From JASSUD01 sp031963415 (GTDB taxonomy: Bacteria; Pseudomonadota; Gammaproteobacteria; Burkholderiales; Burkholderiaceae), in contig JASSUI010000001.1 of the NCBI GenBank assembly GCA_031963415.1, positions 2,542,001 to 2,606,000 of the forward strand: a DNA stretch of 64,000 nt, in the 5' to 3' direction. Shown here piece after piece: positions 9,847-18,775 of this stretch. Within the stretch, counting starts at the first letter, position 1. Each line of letters begins with the position of its first letter. A model generated the notes under the pieces. It searched no databases, was not told the DNA's origin, and saw only the letters and a program-made list of their open reading frames with translations. Position numbers and translations under genes: made by a program.

Positions 9847-11328
9847 ATGTTTGATACTCCTCTAAGTGTTTTATGGCCGGACGTTTTCCTGCTGCTAGCC
9901 ACATTATTAGCTTGCGTTAATGAGGTGGTGCGAGCCGAGAAATGCGAAGCAAAAAGTCGCATCACATATGCTATTGCCATCTGGGCTGCGCTGATCAGTG
10001 CAGCGGGTTATGCAGTGTTAGCTTTGCAGCCACGATCTTATTATTTCTTTTCCAATATGGTCGTGATTGATGCGTTTGCTAGCGTAATGAAAGCATTTGT
10101 TAGCGTGGGTTTTGCTGCGTCGCTCATATATGCACGCCAATATTTGGAACAACGCGATCTGTTAAATGGCAACTTTATTTTGATCGCTTTGTTTTCATTG
10201 CTCGGTCAATTGGTGATGATTTCTGGGCACCACTTCTTGATCCTGTATCTAGGCTTAGAGCTGATGTCTTTGTCGCTGTACGCGATGATTGCGTTGCGGC
10301 GCAAATCGACTTTATCAGCTGAGGCTGCACTTAAATATTATGTGCTTGGCGCGCTTGCATCAGGCTTTTTGTTGTACGGTATTTCGATGCTATACGGTGC
10401 GACCGGCTCGCTTGATGTGGCTGAAGTATTCCGTGCGATAGCAACTGGCTACTTCAATTACACCGCGCTGTTATTCGGTTTAATTTTTATCGTAGCGAGC
10501 ATTGCCTTTAAATTGGGGGCGGTGCCATTTCATATGTGGGTGCCGGATGTTTATCACGGCGCGCCTACCGCGATGACTTTATTGACCGGCGGCGGGCCAA
10601 AAGTCGCTACTTTTGCTTGGAGCCTGCGCCTTCTCGTTAGTAGCTTATTGCCCCTGGCTGTTAACTGGCAGCAAATGCTGATTATTCCTGCTGCGCTGTC
10701 ATTAATCGTCGGTAATCTAGCCGGGATCATGCAAAAAAATGTGAAGCGAATGCTTGCTTATTCAGCGATTGCGAATATGGGCTTTATCTTGCTGGCATTA
10801 CTTTCTGGCGTGATTAATGGGCGTGCAGAAAGTGCACAAAATGCCTATAGCTCTGCAATGTTTTATAGCCTGGTGTATTTAATTACTACGCTAGGTGCGT
10901 TTGGCGTCATCTTGCGACTTGCGCAACGCGACTTTGAAGCCGACCACATTGATGATTTGAAAGGTTTAAGCCAACGTAACCCAGCACTTGCGTTTGTGAT
11001 GCTAGTGATGATGTTTTCATTAGCTGGTATTCCACCAACCGCTGGTTTTTATGCGAAGTTTGCGGTGTTAGAAGCAGTTGTTAATGCAGGCTTTACCGGG
11101 TTAGCCGTGCTTGCAGTTCTCACTTCTTTGTGCGGTGCGTTTTATTATCTGCGTATTGTTAAGCTGATGTACTTTGATGCCCCCATACAGTCAGTTCCAC
11201 TTACTGTGTGTCGTGGCTCCCAAACTTTATTAACCGTGAATGGCTTGGCTGTGCTCGCTTTAGGTATTCTGCCTGGACCATTGATGTCGCTTTGCTTGCG
11301 TTCAATTCAACAAACATTAATTTCTTGA
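9847..11328 (+). CDS. nuoN: NADH-quinone oxidoreductase subunit N
   Basis: Third antiporter-like subunit of complex I (493 aa). Hallmarks are LILYLGLELMSLSLYAMIA, AFKLGAVPFHMWVPDVYHGAPT and QKNVKRMLAYSAIANMG. AAGGA precedes the ATG by 6 bases. It is 15 bp downstream of nuoM and 11 bp upstream of a DUF2818 gene, the usual Burkholderiales order. Confidence 0.97.
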   Translation: MFDTPLSVLWPDVFLLLATLLACVNEVVRAEKCEAKSRITYAIAIWAALISAAGYAVLALQPRSYYFFSNMVVIDAFASVMKAFVSVGFAASLIYARQYLEQRDLLNGNFILIALFSLLGQLVMISGHHFLILYLGLELMSLSLYAMIALRRKSTLSAEAALKYYVLGALASGFLLYGISMLYGATGSLDVAEVFRAIATGYFNYTALLFGLIFIVASIAFKLGAVPFHMWVPDVYHGAPTAMTLLTGGGPKVATFAWSLRLLVSSLLPLAVNWQQMLIIPAALSLIVGNLAGIMQKNVKRMLAYSAIANMGFILLALLSGVINGRAESAQNAYSSAMFYSLVYLITTLGAFGVILRLAQRDFEADHIDDLKGLSQRNPALAFVMLVMMFSLAGIPPTAGFYAKFAVLEAVVNAGFTGLAVLAVLTSLCGAFYYLRIVKLMYFDAPIQSVPLTVCRGSQTLLTVNGLAVLALGILPGPLMSLCLRSIQQTLIS

Positions 11329-11339
11329 TGGTTTAACGA

Positions 11340-11636
11340 ATGCATGCGTCAGCTTGGTTGCTTTTATTGGTGGCGATAGTTTTTGCGAATTTACCTTTTT
11401 TGAATCAGCGTCTATTCGCATTTGTCCCACTGCGTAGGAAAAGTAAGCCCATCGCTTGGCGCTTGGCCGAACTCAGCATACTGTATTGCCTGATGCGCCT
11501 TTTAAGTTATGCGCTTGAAGCACGCTTAGGCAATGTATTCGCACAAGGCTGGCAGTTTTACATCGTTACTTTTAGCTTGTTTTTAGTGCTAGCCTTTCCC
11601 GGTTTTACTTTCTGCTATCTAGTTAAACGTGCGTGA
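11340..11636 (+). CDS. DUF2818 family small membrane protein
   Basis: 98-residue hydrophobic protein with about three membrane helices (residues 3-20, 45-60 and 72-94) and a basic loop. It matches in length and position the DUF2818 family, which in Burkholderiales lies directly after nuoN; the position suggests a role connected with complex I, but no function is established. The TGA stop overlaps a possible GTG start of the next gene. Confidence 0.85.
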   Translation: MHASAWLLLLVAIVFANLPFLNQRLFAFVPLRRKSKPIAWRLAELSILYCLMRLLSYALEARLGNVFAQGWQFYIVTFSLFLVLAFPGFTFCYLVKRA

Positions 11637-11641
11637 CGTTG

Positions 11642-12232
11642 ATGAGTAAAAAAATAGTCCACGCTAGCGATACCCATTTAATTGAGACTCGCTTAGAGGG
11701 TGAAGCGGTTTATCAAGGTGATTTTCTCAATATAAAGCGTGATCGCGTGCGCCTACCTGATGGTACGACGGCTACACGTGAATACATTGAGCACCCTGGC
11801 GCTGTGATGATTATTCCGCTGTTTGATGATCAGCGTGTGTTAATGGAGCGCCAATATCGTTATCCAATCTCGCAGGTTATGTTGGAATTTCCTGCTGGTA
11901 AATTAGACCCCAACGAAGATCCGCTCCAGTGTGCGCAGCGCGAGCTAGAAGAAGAAACGGGCTATCGCGCTCGTGAATTGATTCGCTTAACGCGTATTCA
12001 TCCTGTCATTTCTTATTCGACCGAATTTATTGACCTTTACTTAGCGCGTGGTTTGATTGAAGGTGAGCGCAAACTCGATCAAGGTGAATTTCTCGAAACT
12101 TTTATCACTAATGTCGCCCAGCTTAGCGAGTGGGTAAGGGTAGGGGTAATCAGTGATGTTAAGACAATAATAGGCGTATTCTGGTTAGAAAAAATTCTAT
12201 CCAACCAATACTCGCTTGATACACTTCTCTGA
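11642..12232 (+). CDS. NUDIX hydrolase, probable ADP-ribose pyrophosphatase
   Basis: About 196-residue NUDIX protein. The NUDIX box is complete: G-x5-E-x7-REL-x-EE-x-GY from residue 85 or so (GKLDPNEDPLQ then REL-EEETGY). The order of elements around it resembles ADP-ribose pyrophosphatases (NudF type), which cleave ADP-ribose to AMP and ribose 5-phosphate; substrate is inferred, not seen. A GTG at 11633 overlapping the DUF2818 stop is an alternative start; I prefer ATG 11642. The gene ends the nuo block. Confidence 0.88.
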   Translation: MSKKIVHASDTHLIETRLEGEAVYQGDFLNIKRDRVRLPDGTTATREYIEHPGAVMIIPLFDDQRVLMERQYRYPISQVMLEFPAGKLDPNEDPLQCAQRELEEETGYRARELIRLTRIHPVISYSTEFIDLYLARGLIEGERKLDQGEFLETFITNVAQLSEWVRVGVISDVKTIIGVFWLEKILSNQYSLDTLL

Positions 12233-12252
12233 AATAACGTTTATTTAATACT

Positions 12253-12891
12253 TTACTTAGGCTGGCAGGCTTTTGCCAATTTCTCAATCGCTTGTTTGAC
12301 TGCGTCGCGTTGCGCTATTTGCGTATGCCAGCGTTTAACGTTGGCGAAATCATCAAGTTCAATACCTTGCTTTTGCCAGCTGTTTATCCAGGGGAAAGAA
12401 GCGATATCAGCAATCGTATATTCATCGCCAACAAGATATTGACGGTTAGCTAATTGCTTATCTAAAACGCCATATAAACGCTGCGTTTCTTTTGTATAGC
12501 GATCAATAGCGTAATCAATTTTTTCAGGGGCAAATAGACGGAAATGATGATTCTGTCCAAGCATCGGCCCAAGCCCTCCCATCTGGAACATCAGCCATTG
12601 AATCGTGTGATAGTAACTGCCTGGTTCAGTGGGGAGAAAGCGTTTAGCTTTCTCAGCCAAATAAATAAGGATCGCGCCTGACTCAAACAACGTTAGCGGT
12701 TGATGGTTAGGCCCTTGTTGGTCGACAATCGCGGGAATTTTGTTATTTGGATTAATCGCAAGAAAGGCAGAGCTGAATTGTGCACCTGTTGCGATATTGA
12801 TTGGATAGATTTGATACTCGAGCTCGCATTCCTCAAGCATGATGAGTGCTTTTTGTCCATTTGGTGTGGTCCAGCTGTATACGTCGATCAT
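12253..12891 (-). CDS. Glutathione S-transferase family, YfcG-like disulfide-bond oxidoreductase
   Basis: 212-residue protein with an N-terminal thioredoxin-fold domain (residues 1-85) and a helical C-terminal domain. It has the YfcG/YghU signatures TPNGQKALIMLEE, NPNNKIPAIVD, LFESGAILIYLAEK and GGLGPMLGQNHHF. Enzymes of this group reduce disulfides using glutathione and are not classical conjugating GSTs. It is convergent with the NUDIX gene (20-bp gap). A TA-flanked repeat lies just upstream of its start. Confidence 0.88.
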   Translation of the reverse strand: MIDVYSWTTPNGQKALIMLEECELEYQIYPINIATGAQFSSAFLAINPNNKIPAIVDQQGPNHQPLTLFESGAILIYLAEKAKRFLPTEPGSYYHTIQWLMFQMGGLGPMLGQNHHFRLFAPEKIDYAIDRYTKETQRLYGVLDKQLANRQYLVGDEYTIADIASFPWINSWQKQGIELDDFANVKRWHTQIAQRDAVKQAIEKLAKACQPK

Positions 12892-12908
12892 GATGAAATC
12901 CTTGTGCT

Positions 12909-13005
12909 TAGAGCCCGTTCATGCTTTCCCTTGCGCCTCCTTGCCGCACTAGTTGTACTGTCTGCAGCGACGCGGGGCCACCAGAGAAACCTAGGCAGGT
13001 TCTTA
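12909..13005. repeat. TA-flanked inverted-repeat element (E3), 97 bp
   Basis: Starts TAGAGCCCGTTCATG and ends GGCAGGTTCTTA, with arms that are imperfect reverse complements. The centre holds CCTCCTTGCCGCACTAG and TTGTACTGTCTGC, shared with E4, E5 and (weaker) E6. It lies in the gap between the divergent GST and yaaA genes and may therefore carry or separate their promoters. Confidence 0.6.
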
Positions 13006-13031
13006 TATAAATCTTCTATAGCTTAACGAAC

Positions 13032-13823
13032 ATGATCATTGTTTTATCTCCGGCCAAGTCACTAGACTATCAGACGCCTGCCCAAACTACGTCCCACACA
13101 TTTCCTATTTTTATTGATGAAGCGGCTGAATTAGTTAGCTATTTACGTAAATTTTCAGCAGCAGATTTAGGCAGTTTGATGGAAATCTCAGAAGCGTTAG
13201 CTAATTTGAATGTAGAACGCTATGCCAATTGGTCAACAAAATTTACTGCACAGAATGCTAAACAAGCATTATTGGCATTTAACGGCGATGTTTATGAAGG
13301 ACTTCAAGCGCCTACCTTATCTGCCGATGACTTAGCTTATGCACAGGATCATTTGCGGATTCTGTCTGGTCTATATGGTGTATTGCGGCCCCTCGATTGG
13401 ATGCAGCCTTATCGTCTTGAAATGGGAACACGTTTAGCCACCAAGCGCGGCAAAGATTTATACGCTTTTTGGGGCGAGCTTATTACTACTGCACTCAATA
13501 AACAGCTGGAAGAAAATGGGGGAGCTGCAAACGTGATTAATTTAGCTTCAGTCGAGTATTTCAAATCGGTCAAGCCAAAGCAGCTTAAGGCTTCGGTGAT
13601 TACTCCAGTATTTGAAGATCTGCAGAAAGGGCAATACAAAGTGATTAGTTTTTATGCAAAACGTGCGCGCGGTTTAATGGCACGTTATGCGATTCTTAAT
13701 CGCATTGGTGATCCACAACAGTTGCAAGGATTTAACGAAGAAGGGTATGCGTTCGCGCCAGAAGTCTCAGATGCCTCACGCTGGGTATTTAGGCGCGATA
13801 CGCCGCCTGTTGGGAAAAAATAA
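13032..13823 (+). CDS. yaaA: Peroxide stress protein YaaA family
   Basis: 263-residue UPF0246/YaaA protein. The N-terminus MIIVLSPAKSLDYQTP is diagnostic, and the central LSGLYGVLRPLDWMQPYRLEMGTRL and C-terminal FYAKRARGLMARY segments are conserved. In E. coli YaaA limits damage from hydrogen peroxide by keeping intracellular free iron low. Length is typical (about 258-263 aa). ATG 13032 has no strong ribosome-binding site. Confidence 0.93.
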   Translation: MIIVLSPAKSLDYQTPAQTTSHTFPIFIDEAAELVSYLRKFSAADLGSLMEISEALANLNVERYANWSTKFTAQNAKQALLAFNGDVYEGLQAPTLSADDLAYAQDHLRILSGLYGVLRPLDWMQPYRLEMGTRLATKRGKDLYAFWGELITTALNKQLEENGGAANVINLASVEYFKSVKPKQLKASVITPVFEDLQKGQYKVISFYAKRARGLMARYAILNRIGDPQQLQGFNEEGYAFAPEVSDASRWVFRRDTPPVGKK

Positions 13824-13896
13824 GAAACCTTCACAAGACCTCTCGGGCGGCAGAAAAAGCAACTAACACTTCTCTCTGTTTTTATTGGGTACTAGT

Positions 13897-13970
13897 GTAC
13901 TGGCAGGAAAGGTACGCTTGACTTTTGGAGTTTTGAGGCACTTTCTAAGCTTTTCTTATTCTGCCAGTAC
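13897..13970. repeat. Inverted repeat between convergent yaaA and mscL
   Basis: GTACTGGCAG (13897-13906) and CTGCCAGTAC (13961-13970) are a perfect 10-bp inverted repeat around a 54-base interior. The interior has short T-runs on both strands. It may act as a shared transcript end for the convergent genes, or be a decayed repeat. Confidence 0.4.
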
Positions 13971-13987
13971 CATTCATTTGATATCAA

Positions 13988-14434
13988 TTATTTGGTCGCT
14001 TTCGATTTAGAATCAGTAAGCGCATCCCGAATTTCGCGTAATAATCTTGTGTCTTCCGGTACAACAGCTGCTTTAAGATCATCTGGCTGTATTTTATTAA
14101 TGAATTTAACCATCAAAAAAACAATAAACGCCAGAATAATAAAATTGATCGAGACCGTAATAAAACTCCCATAGCCAAATACCGCTACACCTGCTTTTTG
14201 CAAATCTTGAAAAGACATTGGGTTACCTTTGAAGGTAGCGGGTATCTCACCTAGCCTGATAAATTTTTGGGAAAAATCAATGCCCCCAGTGGCAAGCCCA
14301 ACAATAGGCATAATTAAATCTTTAACAGCTGAATTCACAATAGTAGAGAAAGCTCCGCCGATAATCACACCGGCTGCTAGGTCAATGACATTGCCTTTGA
14401 CCGCAAATTTTTTAAATTCTTGAAATAATTTCAT
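13988..14434 (-). CDS. mscL: Large-conductance mechanosensitive channel
   Basis: 148-residue MscL with the chosen start. It forms a pentameric inner-membrane pore that opens on hypo-osmotic shock. Visible are the amphipathic N-terminus MKLFQEFKKFAVKGN, TM1 with VIDLAAGVIIGGAF, a periplasmic loop, TM2 (about residues 82-105) and a charged C-terminal helix. An upstream in-frame ATG at 14482 would add 16 residues, but GGGGA lies about 6 bases before the ATG at 14434 and the resulting length fits the family. Confidence 0.95.
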   Translation of the reverse strand: MKLFQEFKKFAVKGNVIDLAAGVIIGGAFSTIVNSAVKDLIMPIVGLATGGIDFSQKFIRLGEIPATFKGNPMSFQDLQKAGVAVFGYGSFITVSINFIILAFIVFLMVKFINKIQPDDLKAAVVPEDTRLLREIRDALTDSKSKATK

Positions 14435-14563
14435 ACGAATTCCCCAATTATTTGAAAGAATTTTTCTTATTAATTGCTTCATTCCAATAACGCTCAGCTG
14501 AGTGTTTTTGCATTATTTATGCCATTAACTAAAACTTGTTACTACAACGCATAAGCTATCTTT

Positions 14564-15343
14564 TTAAAGAGAAAATTCAGCTATCACGGGCACATGATCA
14601 GACGGCTGCGTCCAGCTGCGCGGCGTTTTATCGATTTCGCAGCGTGCGCAGGTAGAGGCAATTGATGACGAGAGAAGGATATGATCAATTCGCAGTCCAG
14701 CGTTGCGCCGAAATGCACCTTGTCGATAGTCCCACCAGCTATACAGATCGCTTGGCTGCTCAAATTGTCGAAATACATCGACTAGGCCAAGTGCAGTGAG
14801 CTGCATAAAAGCCGCGCGCTCTTCAGGAGAGACGAGATTTTGTCCAATCCAGGCTTCTGGATTATGTACATCTCGATCTTCAGGAGCGATATTAAAGTCC
14901 CCCAACAAAGCAAGTTGTGGATGGTGCAGCATTTCGTCTTTAAGCCAGTTGTGTAGCGCAGCAAGCCATTGCATCTTATAGATGAATTTTTCGCTCTCTG
15001 GCGCTTGACCGTTCGGGAAGTAGGCCGATATCACACGTACCCCATTTACCGTGGCAGCGATTAAACGTTGTTGATCAGTGATAAAGCCTGGTAGTTGGCG
15101 CAAAACATTGGCCTCATCGATTAATGCACCTTCGCGCACGAGTAGCGCGACACCGTTATAGGTGCGCTGGCCCGCAAAAAGGCTGCGATAGCCTATTGTC
15201 TGTAAAGCTTCAACTGGGAATAGTTCATCGCATACCTTAGTTTCTTGCAAACACAAAACGTTAACGGGATGCGTTTCTAACCAAGCTATAACATGCGGTA
15301 AACGTACTTTGAGTGAATTAACATTCCAGGTGGCGAGTTGCAT
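14564..15343 (-). CDS. xthA: Exodeoxyribonuclease III
   Basis: 259-residue exonuclease III/AP endonuclease of base-excision repair. It removes 3' blocking groups and cuts at abasic sites. Family motifs: ATWNVNSLKVRL at the N-terminus, LCLQETK with the metal-binding glutamate, LLGDFNIAPEDRDVHNP, RIDHILLS and the final SDHVPVIAEF with the catalytic aspartate-histidine. The frame is open upstream to 15418, but family alignment puts the start at MQLATWNV (15343). It lies upstream of a repeat hairpin that separates it from smpB. Confidence 0.94.
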   Translation of the reverse strand: MQLATWNVNSLKVRLPHVIAWLETHPVNVLCLQETKVCDELFPVEALQTIGYRSLFAGQRTYNGVALLVREGALIDEANVLRQLPGFITDQQRLIAATVNGVRVISAYFPNGQAPESEKFIYKMQWLAALHNWLKDEMLHHPQLALLGDFNIAPEDRDVHNPEAWIGQNLVSPEERAAFMQLTALGLVDVFRQFEQPSDLYSWWDYRQGAFRRNAGLRIDHILLSSSIASTCARCEIDKTPRSWTQPSDHVPVIAEFSL

Positions 15344-15463
15344 AAATCGTTTTTTGAAAATTGACATTAAGAGAATAGGGCAATGGGCTGAATCGGTGGC
15401 ACCAGAAAACGTTTCCACTTAGCGTTTGCTCACAATCTCAAGGAGGAGGGAGTATCGGTAATC

Positions 15464-15495
15464 ATGTTGGGGTTCGTTCCTCACCCCAACCTACG
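15464..15495. repeat. ATGTTGGGG hairpin repeat (copy 1)
   Basis: ATGTTGGGGTTCGTTCC followed by TCACCCCAACCTACGA. GTTGGGGT and ACCCCAAC form an 8-bp perfect stem. Close copies occur at 47182-47213, inverted at 47226-47258, at 43154-43189, and reverse-oriented within E8 (about 40866-40894) and E11 (about 57384-57411). Here it overlaps the smpB stop codon on the minus strand, so it may serve as a transcript end. Confidence 0.6.
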
Positions 15496-15934
15496 AGCTG
15501 CGTAATAGACGTGCTTTTTCGCGTTGCCAATCGCGCTCTTTTTGAGTCTCACGCTTGTCATGGAGCTTCTTACCTTTAGCTAAACCCACCTCGCATTTCA
15601 CGCGCCCTTTTGCATAATGCAAATTGAGCGGCACTAATGTATAGCCGCGCTGCTCAGTTTTGCCAATTAATTTTTTAATTTCACCAGCGTGTAGTAATAG
15701 CTTGCGGGTGCGCACTGGGTCTGGCTTTACATGCGTCGAAGCAGCGGGCAATGGGCTAATATGCGCACCAATTAGAAAGAGGGCGTTATCTTTCACGTAA
15801 ATATAGCCTTCTTTAATGTGTGCGCGACCCGCTCGAATTGCCTTCACTTCCCATCCTTCGAGAACAAGACCGGCTTCATAGCGCTCTTCGATGAAATAAT
15901 CAAAAAAGGCTTTTTTATTATCAACAATACTCAT
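15491..15934 (-). CDS. smpB: SsrA-binding protein
   Basis: 147-residue SmpB, the tmRNA partner in trans-translation, which rescues stalled ribosomes. Signatures: LEGWEVKAIRAGRAHIKEGY, NALFLIGAHISPL, RTRKLLLH and the basic tail KKLHDKRETQKERDW that enters the ribosome A site. The TAG stop lies in the ATGTTGGGG hairpin repeat. It is divergent from ratA, the common order in proteobacteria. The 407-bp gap to ratA holds repeat E4 (16161-16257) and otherwise nothing I recognise. Confidence 0.95.
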   Translation of the reverse strand: MSIVDNKKAFFDYFIEERYEAGLVLEGWEVKAIRAGRAHIKEGYIYVKDNALFLIGAHISPLPAASTHVKPDPVRTRKLLLHAGEIKKLIGKTEQRGYTLVPLNLHYAKGRVKCEVGLAKGKKLHDKRETQKERDWQREKARLLRSS

Positions 15935-16160
15935 AATTCAAAATTGGCAAACAGGGTACGGCGTTAAGATGGCTTGAAGGTCTACCTTACGGCAAACGCT
16001 TATTGTAATGGCGGCACAGGATTTTTTGCGCTAAGTTCAGGTAGAACTTCCTTAAATAGCGTTGGCTGATGATTTAACAAAACCTGAAAGCTCAGTGACG
16101 CAGTAAAATACTGCCTTTGCAATTTACGTTACTTGTCTGATCAGCTTTGCAAAGATTCCT

Positions 16161-16257
16161 TAGAACCTGTCCAGCGTCTCCCTGACGCCCTTGTGCCGGC
16201 GCAGACAGTACAAATTAGTACGGCAAGGCTACGAGGAAGACGCTGAACGGGCTCTTA
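16161..16257. repeat. TA-flanked inverted-repeat element (E4), 97 bp
   Basis: Starts TAGAACCTGTCCAGCGTCT and ends AGACGCTGAACGGGCTCTTA; the arms pair well. Its centre GCGCAGACAGTACAAATTAG then TACGGCAAGG is the reverse-oriented version of the centre of E3 and E5. Same length as E3. It lies in the smpB-ratA divergent gap. Confidence 0.65.
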
Positions 16258-16341
16258 ATGTAAAACCTAATTCCCCCAATAAATTTTTTTTTGCAACGAT
16301 ACAGTATCTCGATCTCTGTATCTTACTTCGTGTTTTCTAAA

Positions 16342-16833
16342 ATGGCAGAGGTTAAAAAAATTGTTTTAGTCCATTATGCGGCCGAGCAGATGTTCGACCT
16401 AGTTAATGATGTTAATAACTATCCCTATTTTTTACCTTGGTGTAGTGGCGTTGAAGTGAAGCGGCATGATGAAATGGGTATGGAGGCAAAGATTCACATT
16501 AACTTCAAAGGTATCCGGCAGCATTTTGCTACGCATAATAAACATCAGCGGCCAACGTATATTGAGATGGAGTTTACTGATGGCCCATTTAAGAAATTTA
16601 CCGGATATTGGCGCTTTAAGCCATTGCGTGAAGATGCGTGCAAGATAGAATTTGGTCTGCACTATGAGTTTTCTAATATGCTGCTTGAAAAACTAATTGG
16701 TCCCGTTTTTGACCATATAGCCAATACGTTTGTTGAATCCTTCCTAAAGCGCGCAGAATACGTATTTGGAGAATCTAAACAGGTTCTATCAAAAGCTGAT
16801 GGCATTGAAATAAAAAAAGCTGATCTTTCCTAG
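16342..16833 (+). CDS. ratA: RatA/Coq10-type START-domain protein
   Basis: 163-residue protein of the polyketide-cyclase/COQ10 family. It has AAEQMFDLVNDVNNYPYFLPWC near the N-terminus and GPVFDHIANTFVESFLKRAE at the C-terminal helix. Members bind lipid-like ligands such as ubiquinone; E. coli RatA was also described as a ribosome anti-association toxin. The pairing with divergent smpB is conserved widely. The frame extends upstream to 16291, but MAEVKKIVLVHYAAEQ at 16342 matches the family start. The TAG stop is the first triplet of repeat E5. Confidence 0.9.
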   Translation: MAEVKKIVLVHYAAEQMFDLVNDVNNYPYFLPWCSGVEVKRHDEMGMEAKIHINFKGIRQHFATHNKHQRPTYIEMEFTDGPFKKFTGYWRFKPLREDACKIEFGLHYEFSNMLLEKLIGPVFDHIANTFVESFLKRAEYVFGESKQVLSKADGIEIKKADLS

Positions 16834-16935
16834 GGAAACGCTGAATAAACCGGGAGCGGCGTTATGCCTCCTTGCCGTACCTCTGTACTGTCTGTGTCGG
16901 CATGCCTTGCTCCCGATTTATTCAGCGCTTCCCTA
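16831..16935. repeat. TA-flanked inverted-repeat element (E5), 105 bp
   Basis: Left end TAGGGAAACGCTGAATAAAC, right end GATTTATTCAGCGCTTCCCTA: a near-perfect inverted repeat of about 26 bp per arm. The centre CCTCCTTGCCGTACCT and CTGTACTGTCTGTGTCGG matches E3 and E4, whose arms are different. The element supplies the ratA stop codon and fills the ratA-mltG gap. Confidence 0.7.
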
Positions 16936-16960
16936 GAGAATTATTGTACGGAGTTATTAA

Positions 16961-17974
16961 TTGGACGATTTGCCTTTGATCAAAAAATGTCTTGCTGTTG
17001 CTGCAGCATTGCTGATCATTATCTGTAGTATGTTTGGCTATTGGGCTACTGCGCCGCTTACCATCGGCACCCATGCGTTAGAGGTGACGATTAAACCAGG
17101 TGCTTCACTCAGAGCAGTGGCTGCGCAACTTGAGAAAAGTGATTTGCCAGTTAACGCTATGCTCTTTGAATTGCTTGGGCGAATCTTTGGTTTAGCCACT
17201 AACTTGAAAGCGGGTAACTATGCTTTTTATGATGGCATTACACCTTATTCAATTTTGCAAAAAATTGCCCGCGGCGAGGCGGCGTTTAACCAATATGCGA
17301 TAAAAATTATCGAAGGATGGACTTTTAGCCAAATGCGAGCTGAAGTTGACCAACATCCAGCGCTGATTCACAACACGGTTGGGATGACGGAAAAGCAATT
17401 GCTGCAAGCAATTGGCGCAACAGAAGACAAAGCAGAAGGGTTGTTTTTTCCAAATACTTATTTTTTTGATAAAGATGAAAGTGACCTAGTCATTTATAAA
17501 CGAACTTATGAGTTGGCAAAGCGCCGCTTGGATCAAGCTTGGCAAAAACGCGCGCCGAATCTGCCTTATAAAACGCCATATGAAGCGTTGATTGTCGCTT
17601 CATTGGTCGAAAAAGAAACGGGTTATCCGGCTGATCGTTTTTTAGTCGCGGCGGTTTTAATTAACCGACTGCGTGCTGGTATGCCACTGCAAACAGACCC
17701 CACGATCATTTATGGCATGGCGCAACGTTATAAAGGCAAAATTTCTAAAGAAGATTTACGTACGGACCATATTTATAACACCTATACACGGGTTGGTTTG
17801 CCACCAACGCCTATCGCGTTACCCGGTGCTGCATCGCTCGAGGCAGCGTTAAACCCGGCCGTCAGCCAAGCGCTTTATTTTGTCTCTCGCGGAGATGGAT
17901 CGAGTGAATTTTCTAATACGCTAATTGAGCATAATCGCGCTGTTAGTAAATATATTCTTCGTCTAAAACCATGA
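16961..17974 (+). CDS. mltG: Endolytic peptidoglycan transglycosylase MltG
   Basis: 337-residue membrane-anchored lytic transglycosylase (YceG family), which cuts nascent glycan strands and so limits their length. One N-terminal membrane helix (residues 10-30), a LysM-like region (about 45-110), and the catalytic domain with the active-site glutamate in ASLVEKETG (near residue 219), MPLQTDPTIIYGM and NTYTRVGLPPTPIALPG. The start is TTG at 16961, supported by GGAG 7 bases upstream; no ATG fits. The stop overlaps the tmk start (ATGA), so the two are co-translated. Confidence 0.94.
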   Translation: MDDLPLIKKCLAVAAALLIIICSMFGYWATAPLTIGTHALEVTIKPGASLRAVAAQLEKSDLPVNAMLFELLGRIFGLATNLKAGNYAFYDGITPYSILQKIARGEAAFNQYAIKIIEGWTFSQMRAEVDQHPALIHNTVGMTEKQLLQAIGATEDKAEGLFFPNTYFFDKDESDLVIYKRTYELAKRRLDQAWQKRAPNLPYKTPYEALIVASLVEKETGYPADRFLVAAVLINRLRAGMPLQTDPTIIYGMAQRYKGKISKEDLRTDHIYNTYTRVGLPPTPIALPGAASLEAALNPAVSQALYFVSRGDGSSEFSNTLIEHNRAVSKYILRLKP

Positions 17975-18606
17975 CTGAACGCGGCAAATTCATTACCTTC
18001 GAGGGCATCGATGGGGCAGGCAAAACGACCCATCTCGCTTGGTTCGCAGAGCAATTAAAAACTAAGTTAGCGACTGTCGCTCGGCGTTTAAGCGTAACTC
18101 GAGAACCAGGAGGGACACCTTTAGGTGAGGCGCTGCGTGAGTTGCTACTGCAGCGCAAGATGCATTTAGAAACAGAGACGCTATTGATGTTTGCTGCGCG
18201 TCGTGAACATCTTGCTCTGGTGATTGAGCCAGCGTTAGCGCGGGGTGATTGGGTATTATCTGATCGTTTTACCGATGCCACTTTTGCTTACCAAGGCGGT
18301 GGCAGAGGGTTAGCACGCGATAAGCTCGAAACGTTAGAGCACTGGGTGCATAGCGAGATACAACCTGATTTAACGGTGCTGCTTGATGTGCCACTTGAAA
18401 TTGCGCAACAGCGACGGGGAGCCGTGCGTGCGCCAGATAAATTTGAAAATGAATCTGCAGCGTTTTTCACCCGTACACGTGCTGAATATCTACGTCGTGC
18501 TGAAGAAGCCAGTGATCGTTTTATCGTGATCGATGCGAGCCGTAGTATTGCGGAAATTCAGCGAGAACTGGCTGAAGTGTTAAAGAAGGTTTGCATAACC
18601 TTATAG
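17971..18606 (+). CDS. tmk: Thymidylate kinase
   Basis: 211-residue dTMP kinase, making dTDP for DNA synthesis. P-loop GIDGAGKTT at residues 12-20, the TREPGGTPLGEALRELLL segment, and SDRFTDATFAYQGGGRG. It overlaps mltG by 4 bases and precedes holB, the common proteobacterial mltG-tmk-holB-tatD order. The 169-bp gap to holB is longer than usual and contains a sequence (18706-18730) shared with other intergenic elements. Confidence 0.96.
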   Translation: MTERGKFITFEGIDGAGKTTHLAWFAEQLKTKLATVARRLSVTREPGGTPLGEALRELLLQRKMHLETETLLMFAARREHLALVIEPALARGDWVLSDRFTDATFAYQGGGRGLARDKLETLEHWVHSEIQPDLTVLLDVPLEIAQQRRGAVRAPDKFENESAAFFTRTRAEYLRRAEEASDRFIVIDASRSIAEIQRELAEVLKKVCITL

Positions 18607-18775
18607 TAACGTCCCGTCTTCCTTTGAAAACATTAAAAAGGTACTGAATGCGTTAGGATCTGCAGAACAATTAACTGCAGTTTCTTTTTTACATTCATCG
18701 CTCACGTACCGGCAGCAAAGGTATTCTTTGCTTTTGGTTGGTGCAGCGTTTTTTTAGCCGAAGAATGGCCCATTC

